A stretch of 64,000 nucleotides of DNA from Pyrocephalus nanus (taxonomy: Eukaryota > Chordata > Aves > Passeriformes > Tyrannidae), in assembly GCA_038380795.1 (NCBI GenBank), contig CM076261.1:96928418-96992417 (forward strand), written 5' to 3'. Below are positions 1 through 55,300 of this stretch, one piece after another (position 1 is the first letter of the stretch; each line of letters starts with the position of its first letter). Below the pieces are notes generated by a model. The model worked only from the letters and a program-made list of their open reading frames with translations. It was not told the DNA's origin and searched no databases. The translations under genes and the position numbers were made by a program.

Positions 1-1205
1 AGGGGAAATTTGGGGGGTCACTGTCCCTAAAGGGAAATTTGGGGGGGTCGCTGTCCCCAAGGGGAGATTTGGGGTGTCACTGTCCCCAACATGGAGTTTG
101 GGGGGGTGTCACTGTCCCTGGGTGGGGTTTGGGGGTTGTCACTGTCCCTGGGTGGGGTTTGGGGGTGTCACTGTCCCCCACATGGGGTTTGGGGTGTCAC
201 TGTCCCTGGGTGGGGTTTGGGGGTGTCACTGTCCCCCACATGGGGTTTGGGGGGCTCACTGTCCCTAGGGGAAATTTAAGGGGGTCACTGTCCCCAGGGG
301 GGGGTTTGGGGGGGTGTCACTGTCTCCAGGGGGGGTTTGGGGTGTCATTGTCCCCAGGGGGGGGTTTGGGGGTGTCATTGTCCCCAGGGGGGGGGTTTGG
401 GGGTGTCATTGTCCCCAGGAGGGGTTTGGGGGGGTGTCACTGTCCCCAGGAGGGGTTTGGGGGTGTCATTGTCCCCAGCATGGAGTTTGGGGGAGGGTCA
501 TTGTCCCCAGGGGAAGATTTGGGGGGGTCACTGTCCCCTAGGGGAGATTTGGGGGGGTCACTGTCCCTTAGGGGAGATTTGGGGGTGTCACTGTCCCTTA
601 GGGGAGATTTGGGGGGGTCACTGTCCCCAGGGGTGGTTTGGGGGGTCACTGTCTCCTACATGGCGTTTGGGGGTGTCACTGTCCCTGGGTGGGATTTGGG
701 GGGGGTCACTGTCCCCAACACGGAGTTTGGGGGGGTCACTGTCCTCAAGGGGAAATTTAAGGGGGTCACTGTCCCCAGGGGGGGATTTGGGGGTGTTACT
801 GTCCCCCACATGGGGTTTGGGGGGGTCACTGTCTCCTACATGGGGTTTGGGGGTGTCACTGTCCCCTAGGGGAGATTTGGGGGGTGTCACTGTCCCCAGG
901 GGAAATTTGGGGGGCTCACTGTCCCCTAGGGGAAATTTAAGGGGGTCACTGTCCCCAGGGGGGGTTTGGGGGTGTCACTGTCCCTAGGGGAGATTTGGGG
1001 GTGTCATTGTCCTCAAGGGAAGATTTGGGGGGTCACTGTCCCCAGGGTGGGTTTGGGGGGGGGTCACTGTCCCCAACACGGGGTTTGGGGGGGATCACTG
1101 TCCTAGGGGGGATTTTAGGGGTCACCATCCCCCACCACGGAGTTTGGGGGTGTCACTGTCCCCAGGGGAGTTTTAGGGGGGTCACTGTCCCCCAACACAG
1201 GATTT
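1..1205. repeat. About 30-bp minisatellite in a DGAT1 intron
   Basis: Some 40 units of a G-rich repeat of about 30 bp built on TTTGGGGG-GTCACTGTCCCC with AGGGGA or ACATGG variants. No exon is seen. The open frames here are repeat translations in several frames at once. Confidence 0.9.
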
Positions 1206-1214
1206 GGGGGGTGT

Positions 1215-2000
1215 CCCAGAGGCCAGGGGGTGTCTGGGGGTGCCCTGAGTGTTTGGGGTGCCCGGGCTGTGTTTTGGGGTGCCCTGAGTGTTTGGGGTGC
1301 CCAGGGAGGTGTTTTGGGGGTGTCCTGAGTGTTTGGGGTGCCCAGGGGGTGTTCCAGGGGCTGGGCAGTGTTTGGGGTGCCCAGGGGGTGTTCCAGGGGC
1401 TGGGCATTGTTTGGGGTGCCCGGGCTGTGTTTTGGGGGTGCCTGGGCTGTGTTTTGGGGGTGCCCTGAGTGTTTGGGGTGCCCGGGCTGTGTTTTGGGGT
1501 GCCCTGAGTGTTTGGGGTGCCCGGGGGGTGTTCCAGAGGCTGGGCATTGTTTGGGGTGCCCGGGCTGTGTTTTGGGGGTGCCCTGAGTGTTTGGGGTGCC
1601 CAGGGAGGTGTTTTGGGGGTGCCCTGAGTGTTTGGGGTGCCCAGGGAGGTGTTTTGGGGGTGCCCTGAGTGTTTGGGGTGCCCAGGGAGGTGTTTTGGGG
1701 GTGCCCTGAGTGTTTGGGGTGCCCAGGGAGGTGTTTTGGGGGTGCCCTGAGTGTTTGGGATTCCAGTGGGTGTTCCAGGGGCTGGGCATTGTTTGGGGTG
1801 CCCGGGGGGTGTTCCAGGGGCTGGGCATTGTTTGGGGTGCCCAGGGAGGTATTTTGGGGGTGTCCTGAGTGTTTGGGGTGCCTTGGGGGTGTTCCAGGGG
1901 CTGGGCATGTTTGGGGTGCCCGGGCTGTGTTTTGGGGGTGCCCGGGCTGTGTTTTGGGGTGCCCGGGCTGTGTTTTGGGGGTGCCCGGGCTGTGTTTTGG
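1215..2000. repeat. About 41-bp minisatellite before the first visible DGAT1 exon
   Basis: Units combine TGTTTGGGGTGCCC, AGGGAGGTGTTTTGGGG and GTGCCCTGAG, with alternate units carrying GTGTTCCAGGGGCTGGGCA. The array stops about 30 bases before the acceptor at 2030. Confidence 0.9.
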
Positions 2001-2030
2001 GGGTGTCCCACCTGTCCCCCCCCTCCCCAG

Positions 2031-9010
<6,980 letters not shown>

Positions 9011-9108
9011 CCCTCTTCTTTGGGACCCTCCCCACCCACCCTGGGGGTCCCGACCCTGCCCGGTGTCCCCGTTTTTGGGGGGGATGGGGGGGGGTGGGGA
9101 CCGTCCTG

Positions 9109-9138
9109 GAATGAATGAATGAATGAATGAATGAATGA
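9109..9138. repeat. (GAAT)n tetranucleotide in the DGAT1 3' region
   Basis: Seven tandem GAAT units about 100 bases after the DGAT1 stop. It resembles a polyadenylation context but lacks AATAAA. Confidence 0.9.
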
Positions 9139-9149
9139 AGGATCAATGC

Positions 9150-10130
9150 AATAGCCTGGGGGGGGCTCTGGGGACCCCCCTGGGCCTTGGGGGGAACCCC
9201 TGCACTGCCCTGGGGGGGCTGTGGGGACCCCTCGGCCCTAGGGGGGCTGTGGGACCCCCCCCCAGCCTTGGGGGGGACCCCTGCACTGCCCTGGGGGGCT
9301 CTGGGACCCCCCGGCCCTGGGGGGGCTCTGGGGACCCCCTGGGCCTTGGGGGGGCTCTGGGACCCCTGCACTGCCCTGGAGGGGCTCTGGGGACCCCCCT
9401 GGCCTTGGGGAGACCCCTGCACTGCCCTGGGGGGGCTCTGGGGACCCTCGGCTCTGGGGGGGCTCGGGACCCCCGCACTGCCCTTAGGGGGGCTGTGGGG
9501 AACTCCTGACCCTGAGGGGGCTGTGGGGAATCCCTCAGCCCTGGGGGGCTGTGGGATCCCCCTGCACGACCCTTGGGGGGCTGTGGGGTCTCCCTGGTTC
9601 CCTGGGGGGCTGTAGGACCCCCTAGTTCCCCGTGGGGCTGTGGGATCCCCCTGCATGTCCCCTGGGGGGCTGTGGGGTCTCCCTGGTTCCCTGGGGGGCT
9701 GTGGGACCCCCTGCACGTCCCCAGTGGGGGCTGTGGGGTCTCCCTGGTTCCCTGGGGGGCTGTGGACCCCCTGCACGTCCCCAGTGGGGGCTGTGGGGTC
9801 TCCCTGGTTCCCTGGGGGGCTGTGGGACCCCCTGCACGTCCCCAGTGGGGGCTGTGGGGTCTCCCTGGTTCCCTGGGGGGCTGTGGGACCCCCTGCACGT
9901 CCCCAGTGGGGGCTGTGGGGTCTCCCTGGTTCCCTGGGGGGCTGTGGGACCCCCTAGTTCCCCGTGAGGCTGTGGGATCCCCTGCACGTCCCCAGTGGGG
10001 GCTGTGGGGTCTCCCTGGTTCCCTGGGGGGCTGTGGGGAATCCCTCAGCCCTGGGGGGCTCTGGGACCCCTGGTTCCCTTGGGGGGCTCTGGGACCCCCA
10101 GCACATCCCCAGGGGGGTCTGTGGGACCCC
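9150..10130. repeat. Minisatellite in the DGAT1 3' flank or 3'UTR
   Basis: Two related arrays. At 9150-9560 units are of the type CTGGGGGGGCTCTGGGGACC. At 9560-10060 a unit of about 64 bp contains GGGGCTGTGGGGTCTCCCTGG and CTGCACGTCCCCAGTG. No coding exon is seen. Confidence 0.85.
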
Positions 10131-10364
10131 CCCAGCCCCGGTGGAGTCTCCGTGGCGTTTCGGCACTTTATCGCACCGTCCCCTGTCCCCTGTCCTTGTC
10201 CCGCTCCCTGCCCGGAGCTCGGACCTGCCAGGACCTGTGGGGCTGCCCAGGACCCTGCCAGGACCTGTGGGCTGCCCAGGACCCTGCCAGGACCTGCCCT
10301 GCCCGTGGCCCTGCCAGGACCCGCTGCCCGCCCCCCCGGCCCCATTTCCAACCCCCCCCCTGTG

Positions 10365-10370
10365 ATTAAA
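10365..10370 (+). terminator. Candidate poly(A) signal ATTAAA for DGAT1
   Basis: ATTAAA is followed by T-rich sequence and a GT-rich element (GTTTGTGCCTCTGTG) about 25-40 bases on, the layout of a cleavage and polyadenylation site. It is 1.36 kb after the DGAT1 stop. No canonical AATAAA occurs closer to the stop. Confidence 0.5.
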
Positions 10371-10557
10371 GTCTCTTTTTTCCACCTTTTGCCCCGTTTG
10401 TGCCTCTGTGGGACCCCCCTTCCCCCCAGATCTCCCAGTTTGTTGGGGAGGAGTGACTGGGACAGACTGGGGGGAAAAAAGAGGATTTTCCCTCCCTCCT
10501 TCCCCCCCCCCACCCTTCCCGAAGCGGCTCCGGCCCCACCGGCCTCGGGACATAGAA

Positions 10558-10570
10558 AATAAATTTTATT
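10558..10570. terminator. Overlapping AATAAA signals on both strands between the convergent genes
   Basis: The + strand has AATAAA at 10558-10563 and the - strand has AATAAA at 10570-10565, two bases apart. The minus-strand copy is the first canonical signal after the CSNK2A1 stop, giving a 3'UTR of about 2.6 kb. The plus-strand copy could end DGAT1 as an alternative to 10365. Confidence 0.5.
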
Positions 10571-10599
10571 CTTCACTTTTAGATCTCTGGGCTGAGGCT

Positions 10600-11055
10600 G
10601 CCCAGGGAGCCACGAATCCCTGGGATCCCCAAATTCCCGGGATCCCCAAATCCCTGGGATCCAGGGTTCCTGGGGAGCTGGCACCCCTGGGATCCCCAAA
10701 TCCCTGGGATCCCCAAATCCCTGGGATCCAGGGTTCCTGGGAACTACCCCTGGGATCCCCAAATCCCTGGGATCCAGGGTTCCTGGGGAGCTGGCACCCC
10801 TGGGATCCCCAAATCCCTGGGATCCCCAAATCCCTGGGATCCAGGGTTCCTGGGGAGCTGGCACCCCTGGGATCCCCAAATCCCTGGGATCCCCAAATCC
10901 CTGGGATCCAGGGTTCCTGGGGAGCTGGCACTCCTGGGATCCCCAAATCCCTGGGATCCCCAAATCCCTGGGATCCAGGGTTCCTGGGGAGCTGGCACTC
11001 CTGGGATCCCCAAATCCCTGGGATCCCCAAATTCCCGGGATCCAGGGGTCCTGGG
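10600..11055. repeat. Minisatellite in the distal CSNK2A1 3'UTR
   Basis: Units alternate GATCCCCAAATCCCTGG with ATCCAGGGTTCCTGGGGAG and CTGGCACCCCTGG, about 60-80 bp each. The array begins 30 bases from the minus-strand AATAAA. Confidence 0.85.
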
Positions 11056-11224
11056 AAGCACCCCCAGCACTGGGACACGGCCCCGGAACGGCCCCGAGGC
11101 CAAAACCCCTCCAGTTTCGCTCGTGGGTTTTTTTTTTTCCCCACATTCCAACAGAAAGGAATTCCCGGAGCCGGCAGGAGCCCGGGGAGAAGGCAGGAGG
11201 CTCCGGAGCCGGGAGGAGGCAGCT

Positions 11225-11539
11225 CGGGGCTGGATCCACTGGATCTGAGCTCTGGAGCCGGGATGAGACGGGTCAGGATCAGATCCCGATGGATCTGAGC
11301 TCTGGAGCCGGGATGAGGCGGATCAGGATCAGATCTGAGCTCTGGAGCCGGGATGAGACGAGTCAGGATCAGATCTGAGCTCTGGAGCCGGGATGAGGCG
11401 GGTCAGGATCAGATCCCGATGGATCTGAGCTCTGGAGCCGGGATGAGGCGGATCAGGATCAGATCTGAGCTCTGGAGCCGGGATGAGACGAGTCAGGATC
11501 AGATCTGAGCTCTGGAGCCGGGATGAGGCGGGTCAGGAG

Positions 11540-11540
<1 letters not shown>
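11225..11540. repeat. 43-bp array with 130-bp higher-order period, CSNK2A1 3'UTR
   Basis: Units of GATCTGAGCTCTGGAGCC and GGGATGAGGCGGATCAG. The landmark GATCCCGATGGATC recurs at about 11282 and 11412, so three basic units form a 130-bp period. Confidence 0.85.
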
Positions 11541-46798
<35,258 letters not shown>

Positions 46799-46799
46799 C

Positions 46800-47545
46800 T
46801 AAAAACAAACACACCGGGGTGATCCTGGTGATCCCAGCGATCCCAAACCATCCCAAACCATCCCAAACCTAAAAACAAACACAGTGGGGTGATCCCGGTG
46901 ATCCCAGCGATCCCAAACCATCCCAAACCATCCCAGACCATCCCAGACCATCCCAAACCATCCCAAACCATCCCAGACCATCCCAAACCATCCCAGACCA
47001 TCCCAAACCATCCCAAACCATCCCAAACACAAAAACAAACACAGCGGGGTGATCCTGGTGATCCCAAACCATCCCAAACCATCCCAGACCATCCCAAACC
47101 ATCCCAAACACAAAAACAAACACACCGGGGTGATCCCGGTGATCCCAAACCATCCCAAACCATCCCAAACCATCCCAGACCATCCCAAACCATCCCAGAC
47201 CATCCCAAACCATCCCAAACACAAAAACAAACACACCGGGGTGATCCTGGTGATCCCAAACCATCCCAAACCATCCCAGACCATCCCAAACCATCCCAAA
47301 CACAAAAACAAACACACCGGGGTGATCCCGGTGATCCCAGCGATCCCAAACCATCCCAAACCATCCCAGACCATCCCAGACCATCCCAAACTCAAAAACA
47401 AACAGAGCAGGGGTGAGAGCGGCACTCCCCAGGATCCCGGTGATCCCGGTGATCCCAAACCATCCCAAACCATCCCAAACTCAAAAACAAACACAGCAGG
47501 GGTGAGAGCGGCACGGCCCGGGATCCCGGCGATCCCAAACCATCC
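46800..47545. repeat. CCATCCCAAA array with splice-acceptor module, leader intron
   Basis: The same compound array as at 13.7-14.4 kb. The module next to the first coding exon (CTAAAAACAAACACACC) is the real acceptor read in reverse. A further copy at about 46870 also preserves TTTTTAG on the sense strand. Confidence 0.9.
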
Positions 47546-47624
47546 TGGGCACTGCCAGGGCATGGGGCGGGATGTGCCTGGATCCCATCAGGATGGTGGC
47601 ACACCCCCTGGATCCCACTGGGAT

Positions 47625-48055
47625 GGTGGCATTTCCCAGCATTTCCCAGCATTTCCCAGCATTTTTCCCAGCATTTCCCAGAATTTCCCAGCATTTCCCA
47701 GCATTTCCCAGCATTTCCCAGCATTTTTCCCAGCATTTCCCAGCATTTTTCCCAGCATTTCCCAGCACTTTCCCAGCATTTCCCAGCATTTTTCCCAGCA
47801 CTTTCCCAGCATTTCCCAGCATTTCCCACCATTTTTCCCAGCATTTCCCAGCATTTCCCAGCACTTTTCCCAGCATTTCCCATAATTTTTCCCAGCATTT
47901 CCCAGCACTTTCCCAGCATTTCCCAGCATTTCCCAGCATTTTTCCCAGCACTTTCCCAGCATTTCCCAGCATTTCCCAGCATTTCCCAGCATTTTTCCCA
48001 GCATTTCCCAGCATTTTTCCCAGCATTTCCCAGCATTTCCCAGCATTTTTCCCTG
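47625..48055. repeat. 10-12-bp array CCCAGCATTT
   Basis: About 40 units of TTTCCCAGCA with occasional TTTTTCCCAGCA. Intronic, no gene. Confidence 0.92.
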
Positions 48056-48059
48056 CCCA

Positions 48060-49390
48060 TCTCCAAGGGTTTTCCCTCAGAGAGCTCCCACTCACAGCAT
48101 TCCCGGCTTTCCCTTCCCACCCCGGAGCCGTGGGAAGCAACCCAGGCAGGAATTTTAAACTAACATAACAAGGAAAAACAGGGAAATCCGGGATTCGGGG
48201 GTTTTGGGATATTTGGCCGCCCATAACGGGGTTTAACGGAACCGGAGCCGGAGGGTTCCGAAGGGGCAGGAAAATAACCGGGATGAAGCGGAGCCATCCC
48301 TGTGAATCCACAGGGAATTGGGATCCTGGGAGGAAAACGTGGGAGCTCTGGAGAAATGGGATGTGGGGAGCTCCCTGCCCTCAGGAGGGGGGTTGTATTT
48401 AGGATTATCTGTGAAGATAATCCTATGAAGATAATCCCACAGAATCCCATGGGATAAATACCCTGGACCAGGAGGGATCCAGCTCCATGGGATCCCCCCA
48501 GAATCCCTCAGAAATCCCTCAGAAATCCCTCAGGAATCCCTCAGAAATCCCTCAGAAATCCCTCAGAAATCCCTCAGAATTCCCAGCCAGGAGGAGCTCC
48601 CTGGAGCTGGGATAACTGGAGGCCATTCCCGCTCCAAGGGGTGGGTGATCCCCCCCAGCCCTCCAGGGAATTCCTGGCTCCAAACCCAGCTCGGGAACAG
48701 CGCTGACCCCTCCGGCTGCGGGAGTTGGGAAAGGCCTCGGGAACGCGCTCCGACCTCTCTCCCGGTTGGGAAACTCCGGCTGCCCCATCCCATCGTCCCC
48801 TTCACCCCCTTCCCGATCCCGAGGGAACGCTCCTGGGGATGGCTCCATGTGCAGAGCCCCCCTCCCAATCCCGGTTTTCCAGGTTTTTCCAGCTGGCCAA
48901 GGCGCTGTTCCACCCGCCGGATCCCGGGAAGCGCCGGATCCCGGGAAGCGCCGGGAGCTTCCCGGTGCCAAACAATCCCCCCACGGGAAGCAGGGAGGCT
49001 TCCAAAGGAGGGACAGGGCACATCCAGCCTCGGGGAGGCCGGAAATCATGGAATTCCCGAGGCTGGGACACACACACAGCGGGTCCAAGCAGGCCACTCC
49101 CGTCCCCAAAGCGCCAAATCCGCAGGGATTTTATCCCTCTGGGAATGGTGACTCCCCCCAGGGCAGGGCTGGGCAGCCCATTCCAGAGGAGTTTTCCAGA
49201 TATCCCACTGGAATGTGCCCTGGCACAGCCCGAGGCCCTTTCCCCTCATCCCATCCCGCTGCCAGGCCCTTCCCCCAGCTCCGAATTCCAGCCCCTTCCC
49301 AGCTGGGATGAGCAGCTCCAAGGCCGGATTCCCGAGGGCAGGAGCTCAGTGGGGCCGGAGGTCGCTGCCTCCTCCCCTTCCTGCCCCTTC
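48060..49390. other. Largely unique leader-intron segment
   Basis: The longest non-array stretch between the promoter and the first coding exon. It includes a small AATCCCTCAGA array (48493-48580) and a direct repeat of CGGATCCCGGGAAGCGC near 48920. I recognise no exon, LINE or RNA gene. Confidence 0.6.
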
Positions 49391-49394
49391 CCAC

Positions 49395-49750
49395 ATCCCA
49401 AATCCCTCTCCTGGCCCTTTCCTGCCATCCCAAATTCCTCTCCTGCCATCCCAAACCCCTCTCCTGCCATCCCAAACCCCTCTCCTGCCATCCCAAATTC
49501 CTCTCCTGCCATCCCAAACCCCTCTCCTGCCATCCCAAATTCCTCTCCTGCCATCCCAAACCCCTCTCCTGCCATCCCAAACCCCTCTCCTGCCATCCCA
49601 AACCCTTCCTGGCCCTCTCCTGCCATCCCAAACCCTTCCTGGCCCTCTCCTGCCATCCCAAACCCTTCCTGTCCCTCTCCTGCCATCCCAAACCCCTCTC
49701 CTGCCATCCCAAACCCCTCTCCTGCCATCCCAAACCCTTCCCAGCCCCAC
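49395..49750. repeat. 21-bp array CTCTCCTGCCATCCCAAACCC
   Basis: About 17 units of TCTCCTGCCATCCCAAACC with AAATTCC and TTCCTGGCC variants. Confidence 0.92.
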
Positions 49751-49859
49751 CAGCTCCTCGCTCCGGCCTCTCCCGCTGCCATTCTGACCAAATTCCGGCA
49801 CTTCCAACACCTTTGGAACACTTATCCACGGCTGGGGACGGGGACAACACGGAGCCAGG

Positions 49860-51415
49860 ATGTGTCACCCCATTCCCCAGGGATTCCCCCAAATCCCAAA
49901 TTCCAGGATCACTGCCCTGTTCCCCAGGGATTCCCTCAAATCCCAAATTCCAGGATGTGTCACCCCATTCCCCAGGGATTCCCCCAAATCCCAAATTCTG
50001 GGATCACAGCCCCATTCCCCAGGGATTCCCCCAAATCCCAAATTCCAGGATCACCGCCCCGTTCCCCAGGGATTCCCTCAAATCCCAAATTCCAGGATGT
50101 GTCACCCCATTCCCCAGGGATTCCCCCAAATCCCAAATTCTGGGATCACAGCCCCATTCCCCAGGGATTCCCCCAAATCCCAAATCCCAGGATCACCACC
50201 CCGTTCCCCAGGGATTCCCCCAAATCCCAAATTCTGGGATCACTGCCCTGTTCCCCAGGGATTCCCTCAAATCCCAAATTCCAGGATCACCACCCCGTTC
50301 CCCAGGGATTCCCCCAAATCCCGAATGTCAGGATCACCACCCCGTTCCCCAGGGATTCCCCCAAATCCCGAATTCTGGGATCACAGCCCCGTTCCCCAGG
50401 GATTCCCCCAAATCCCAAATTCCAGGATCACAGCCCCATTCCCCAGGGATTCCCCCAAATCCCAAATTCTGGGATCACAGCCCCATTCCCCAGGGATTCC
50501 CCCAAATCCCAAATCCCAGGATCACCACCCCATTCCCCAGGGATTCCCCCAAATCCCAAATTCCAGGATCACTGCCCTGTTCCCCAGGGATTCCCCCAAA
50601 TCCCAAATCCCAGGATCACCACCCCATTCCCCAGGGATTCCCCCAAATCCCAAATTCTGGGATCACAGCCCCGTTCCCCAGGGATTCCCCCAAATCCCAA
50701 ATTCCAGGATCACCACCCCGTTCCCCAGGGATTCCCCCAAATCCCAAATTCCAGGATCACCGCCCCGTTCCCCAGGGATTCCCTCAAATCCCAAATTCCA
50801 GGATGTGTCACCCCATTCCCCAGGGATTCCCCCAAATCCCAAATTCTGGGATCACAGCCCCATTCCCCAGGGATTCCCCCAAATCCCAAATTCCAGGATC
50901 ACCGCCCCGTTCCCCAGGGATTCCCTCAAATCCCAAATTCCAGGATGTGTCACCCCATTCCCCAGGGATTCCCCCAAATCCCAAATTCTGGGATCACAGC
51001 CCCATTCCCCAGGGATTCCCCCAAATCCCGAATTCCAGGATCACCACCCCGTTCCCCAGGGATTCCCCCAAATCCCAAATTCCAGGATCACAGCTCTGTT
51101 CCCCAGGGATTCCCCCAAATCCCAAATTCCAGGATCACCACCCCATTCCCCAGGGATTCCCTCAAATCCCAAATTCCAGGATCACCACCCCATTCCCCAG
51201 GGATTCCCTCAAATCCCAAATTCCAGGATCACCGCCCCGTTCCCCAGGGATTCCCCCAAATCCCAAATTCCAGGATCACAGCCCCATTCCCCAGGGATTC
51301 CCCCAAATCCCAAATTTCAGGATCACCGCCCCGTTCCCCAGGGATTCCCTCAAATCCCAAATTCCAGGATCACAGCCCCGTTCCCCAGGGATTCCCCCAA
51401 ATCCCAAATTCCGGC
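49860..51415. repeat. 47-bp array, leader intron
   Basis: About 34 units: GGATCACCGCCCCGTTCCCC, then AGGGATTCCCCCAAATCCC, then AAATTCCA. Variants use CTGCCCTG, CAGCCCC or TGTGTCACC. Open frames through it are Pro/Ser-rich artefacts. Confidence 0.92.
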
Positions 51416-51479
51416 AGGTTCGGGGCAGGTTGGAACAAACAGGGAGACTTCCAAGGAGTGGGATAAAAGCCTGCAGGCC

Positions 51480-52290
51480 CAGGGGCACCCCCTGATTCCC
51501 ACCTCACCCCACAGGGCACCCCCTGATTCCCACCTCACCCCACAGAGCACCCCCTGCCCCACAGGGCACCCCACAGGCACCCCCTGCCCCTCACTCCTGT
51601 GCTCACCCTCACCCCAACACCCCAGGCAGCCTCTCACCCCCACCACCATCCTCACCCTCACATCCATCATCATCCTCACTCTCCCACCCCCACACTCACA
51701 CCCCCCACACTCTCACCCATCACCATCCTCACCCCTTCATCCTCATCCTCACCCCTTCATCCTCATCCTCACCCCTTCATCCTCATCCTCACCCCTTCAT
51801 CCTCATCCTCACCCCTTCATCCTCACCCTCACCCCTTCATCCTCACCCTCACCCCTTCATCCTCATCCTCACCCCTTCATCCTCACCCTCACCCCTTCAT
51901 CCTCACCCTCACCCCTTCATCCTCACCCCTTCATCCTCATCCTCACCCCTTCATCCTCATCCTCACCCCTTCATCCTCATCCTCACCCCTTCATCCTCAT
52001 CCTCACCCTTCATCCTCACCCTCACCCTTCATCCTCACCCTCAATCTTCATCCTCACCCTCACCCCTTCATCCTCACCTGTCCCACCTCCCACACTCACA
52101 CCCCTCACCATCCTCATCCTCTCCCTCCCATCTTCATCCTCACCCTCACCCCTTCACCCTCACCCTCACCTTCCCACCTTCATCCTCATCCTCACCCCTT
52201 CATCCTCACCCTCACCCTTCATCCTCACCCTCACTCCTCATCCTCACCCTGACCCCTTCATCCTCTCCCTCCCACCCTCCACACTCACAC
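51480..52290. repeat. Short CACCCCCTG repeats and a 20-bp TTCATCCTCATCCTCACCCC array
   Basis: After a few GGGCACCCCCTGATTCC repeats comes an array of TTCATCCTCATCCTCACCCC with decayed edges. It leads into the 45-bp array to the right. Confidence 0.85.
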
Positions 52291-52329
52291 CCCTCACACC
52301 CCCCACCCTCACACCCCCAAGCTCCTCAC

Positions 52330-55300
52330 TCACACCCACCCTCACACCTTCATCCTCATCCTCATCCTCACCCATCAAACCCACCCTCACACCTTCAGCC
52401 TCATCCTCATCCTCACCCATCACACCCACCCTCACACCTTCATCCTCATCCTCATCCTCACCCATCACACCCACCCTCACACCTTCATCCTCATCCTCAT
52501 CCTCACCCATCACACCCACCCTCACACCTTCAGCCTCATCCTCATCCTCACCCATCACACCCACCCTCACACCTTCATCCTCATCCTCATCCTCACCCAT
52601 CACACCCACCCTCACACCTTCAGCCTCATCCTCATCCTCACCCATCACACCCACCCTCACACCTTCATCCTCATCCTCATCCTCACCCATCACACCCACC
52701 CTCACACCTTCATCCTCATCCTCATCCTCACCCATCACACCCACCCTCACACCTTCAGCCTCATCCTCATCCTCACCCATCACACCCACCCTCACACCTT
52801 CATCCTCATCCTCATCCTCACCCATCAAACCCACCCTCACACCTTCATCCTCATCCTCATCCTCACCCATCAAACCCACCCTCACACCTTCAGCCTCATC
52901 CTCACCCATCACACCCACCCTCACACCTTCAGCCTCATCCTCATCCTCACCCATCACACCCACCCTCACACCTTCATCCTCATCCTCATCCTCACCCATC
53001 AAACCCACCCTCACACCTTCAGCCTCATCCTCATCCTCACCCATCACACCCACCCTCACACCTTCAGCCTCATCCTCACCCATCACACCCACCCTCACAC
53101 CTTCATCCTCATCCTCATCCTCACCCATCACACCCACCCTCACACCTTCATCCTCATCCTCACCCATCACACCCACCCTCACACCTTCATCCTCATCCTC
53201 ATCCTCACCCATCACACCCACCCTCACACCTTCAGCCTCATCCTCACCCATCAAACCCACCCTCACACCTTCATCCTCATCCTCATCCTCACCCATCACA
53301 CCCACCCTCACACCTTCATCCTCATCCTCATCCTCACCCATCAAACCCACCCTCACACCTTCAGCCTCATCCTCATCCTCACCCATCACACCCACCCTCA
53401 CACCTTCATCCTCACCCTCACCCATCACACCCACCCTCACACCTTCATCCTCATCCTCATCCTCACCCATCAAACCCACCCTCACACCTTCAGCCTCATC
53501 CTCACCCATCACACCCACCCTCACACCTTCAGCCTCATCCTCATCCTCACCCATCAAACCCACCCTCACACCTTCAGCCTCATCCTCATCCTCACCCATC
53601 ACACCCACCCTCACACCTTCAGCCTCATCCTCATCCTCACCCATCAAACCCACCCTCACACCTTCAGCCTCATCCTCATCCTCACCCATCACACCCACCC
53701 TCACACCTTCAGCCTCATCCTCATCCTCACCCATCACACCCACCCTCACACCTTCATCCTCATCCTCATCCTCACCCATCAAACCCACCCTCACACCTTC
53801 AGCCTCATCCTCATCCTCACCCATCACACCCACCCTCACACCTTCATCCTCATCCTCATCCTCACCCATCACACCCACCCTCACACCTTCATCCTCATCC
53901 TCATCCTCACCCATCACACCCACCCTCACACCTTCAGCCTCATCCTCACCCATCACACCCACCCTCACACCTTCAGCCTCATCCTCACCCATCACACCCA
54001 CCCTCACACCTTCATCCTCATCCTCACCCATCACACCCACCCTCACACCTTCATCCTCATCCTCATCCTCACCCATCACACCCACCCTCACACCTTCAGC
54101 CTCATCCTCACCCTCACCCATCACACCCTTCAGCCTCATCCTCATCCTCACTCCCCTGCACTCACACCCACCCTCACACCTTCATCCTCATCCTCATCCT
54201 CACCCATCAAACCCACCCTCACACCTTCAGCCTCATCCTCATCCTCACCCATCAAACCCACCCTCACACCTTCATCCTCATCCTCATCCTCACCCATCAC
54301 ACCCACCCTCACACCTTCATCCTCATCCTCATCCTCACCCATCACACCCACCCTCACACCTTCATCCTCATCCTCATCCTCACCCATCACACCCACCCTC
54401 ACACCTTCATCCTCATCCTCATCCTCACCCATCAAACCCACCCTCACACCTTCATCCTCATCCTCATCCTCACCCATCACACCCACCCTCACACCTTCAT
54501 CCTCATCCTCACCCATCACACCCACCCTCACACCTTCATCCTCATCCTCACCCATCACACCCACCCTCACACCTTCATCCTCATCCTCATCCTCACCCAT
54601 CAAACCCACCCTCACACCTTCAGCCTCATCCTCACCCATCACACCCACCCTCACACCTTCAGCCTCATCCTCACCCATCACACCCACCCTCACACCTTCA
54701 TCCTCATCCTCATCCTCACCCATCAAACCCACCCTCACACCTTCAGCCTCATCCTCATCCTCACCCATCACACCCACCCTCACACCTTCATCCTCATCCT
54801 CATCCTCACCCATCAAACCCACCCTCACACCTTCATCCTCATCCTCATCCTCACCCATCAAACCCACCCTCACACCTTCAGCCTCATCCTCACCCATCAC
54901 ACCCACCCTCACACCTTCAGCCTCATCCTCACCCATCACACCCACCCTCACACCTTCAGCCTCATCCTCACCCATCACACCCACCCTCACACCTTCATCC
55001 TCATCCTCATCCTCACCCATCACACCCACCCTCACACCTTCAGCCTCATCCTCATCCTCACCCATCACACCCACCCTCACACCTTCATCCTCACCCTCAC
55101 CCATCACACCCACCCTCACACCTTCATCCTCATCCTCATCCTCACCCATCACACCCACCCTCACACCTTCATCCTCATCCTCACCCATCACACCCACCCT
55201 CACACCTTCATCCTCATCCTCATCCTCACCCATCACACCCACCCTCACACCTTCAGCCTCATCCTCATCCTCAGCCTCATCCTCACCCCTGCACTCACAT

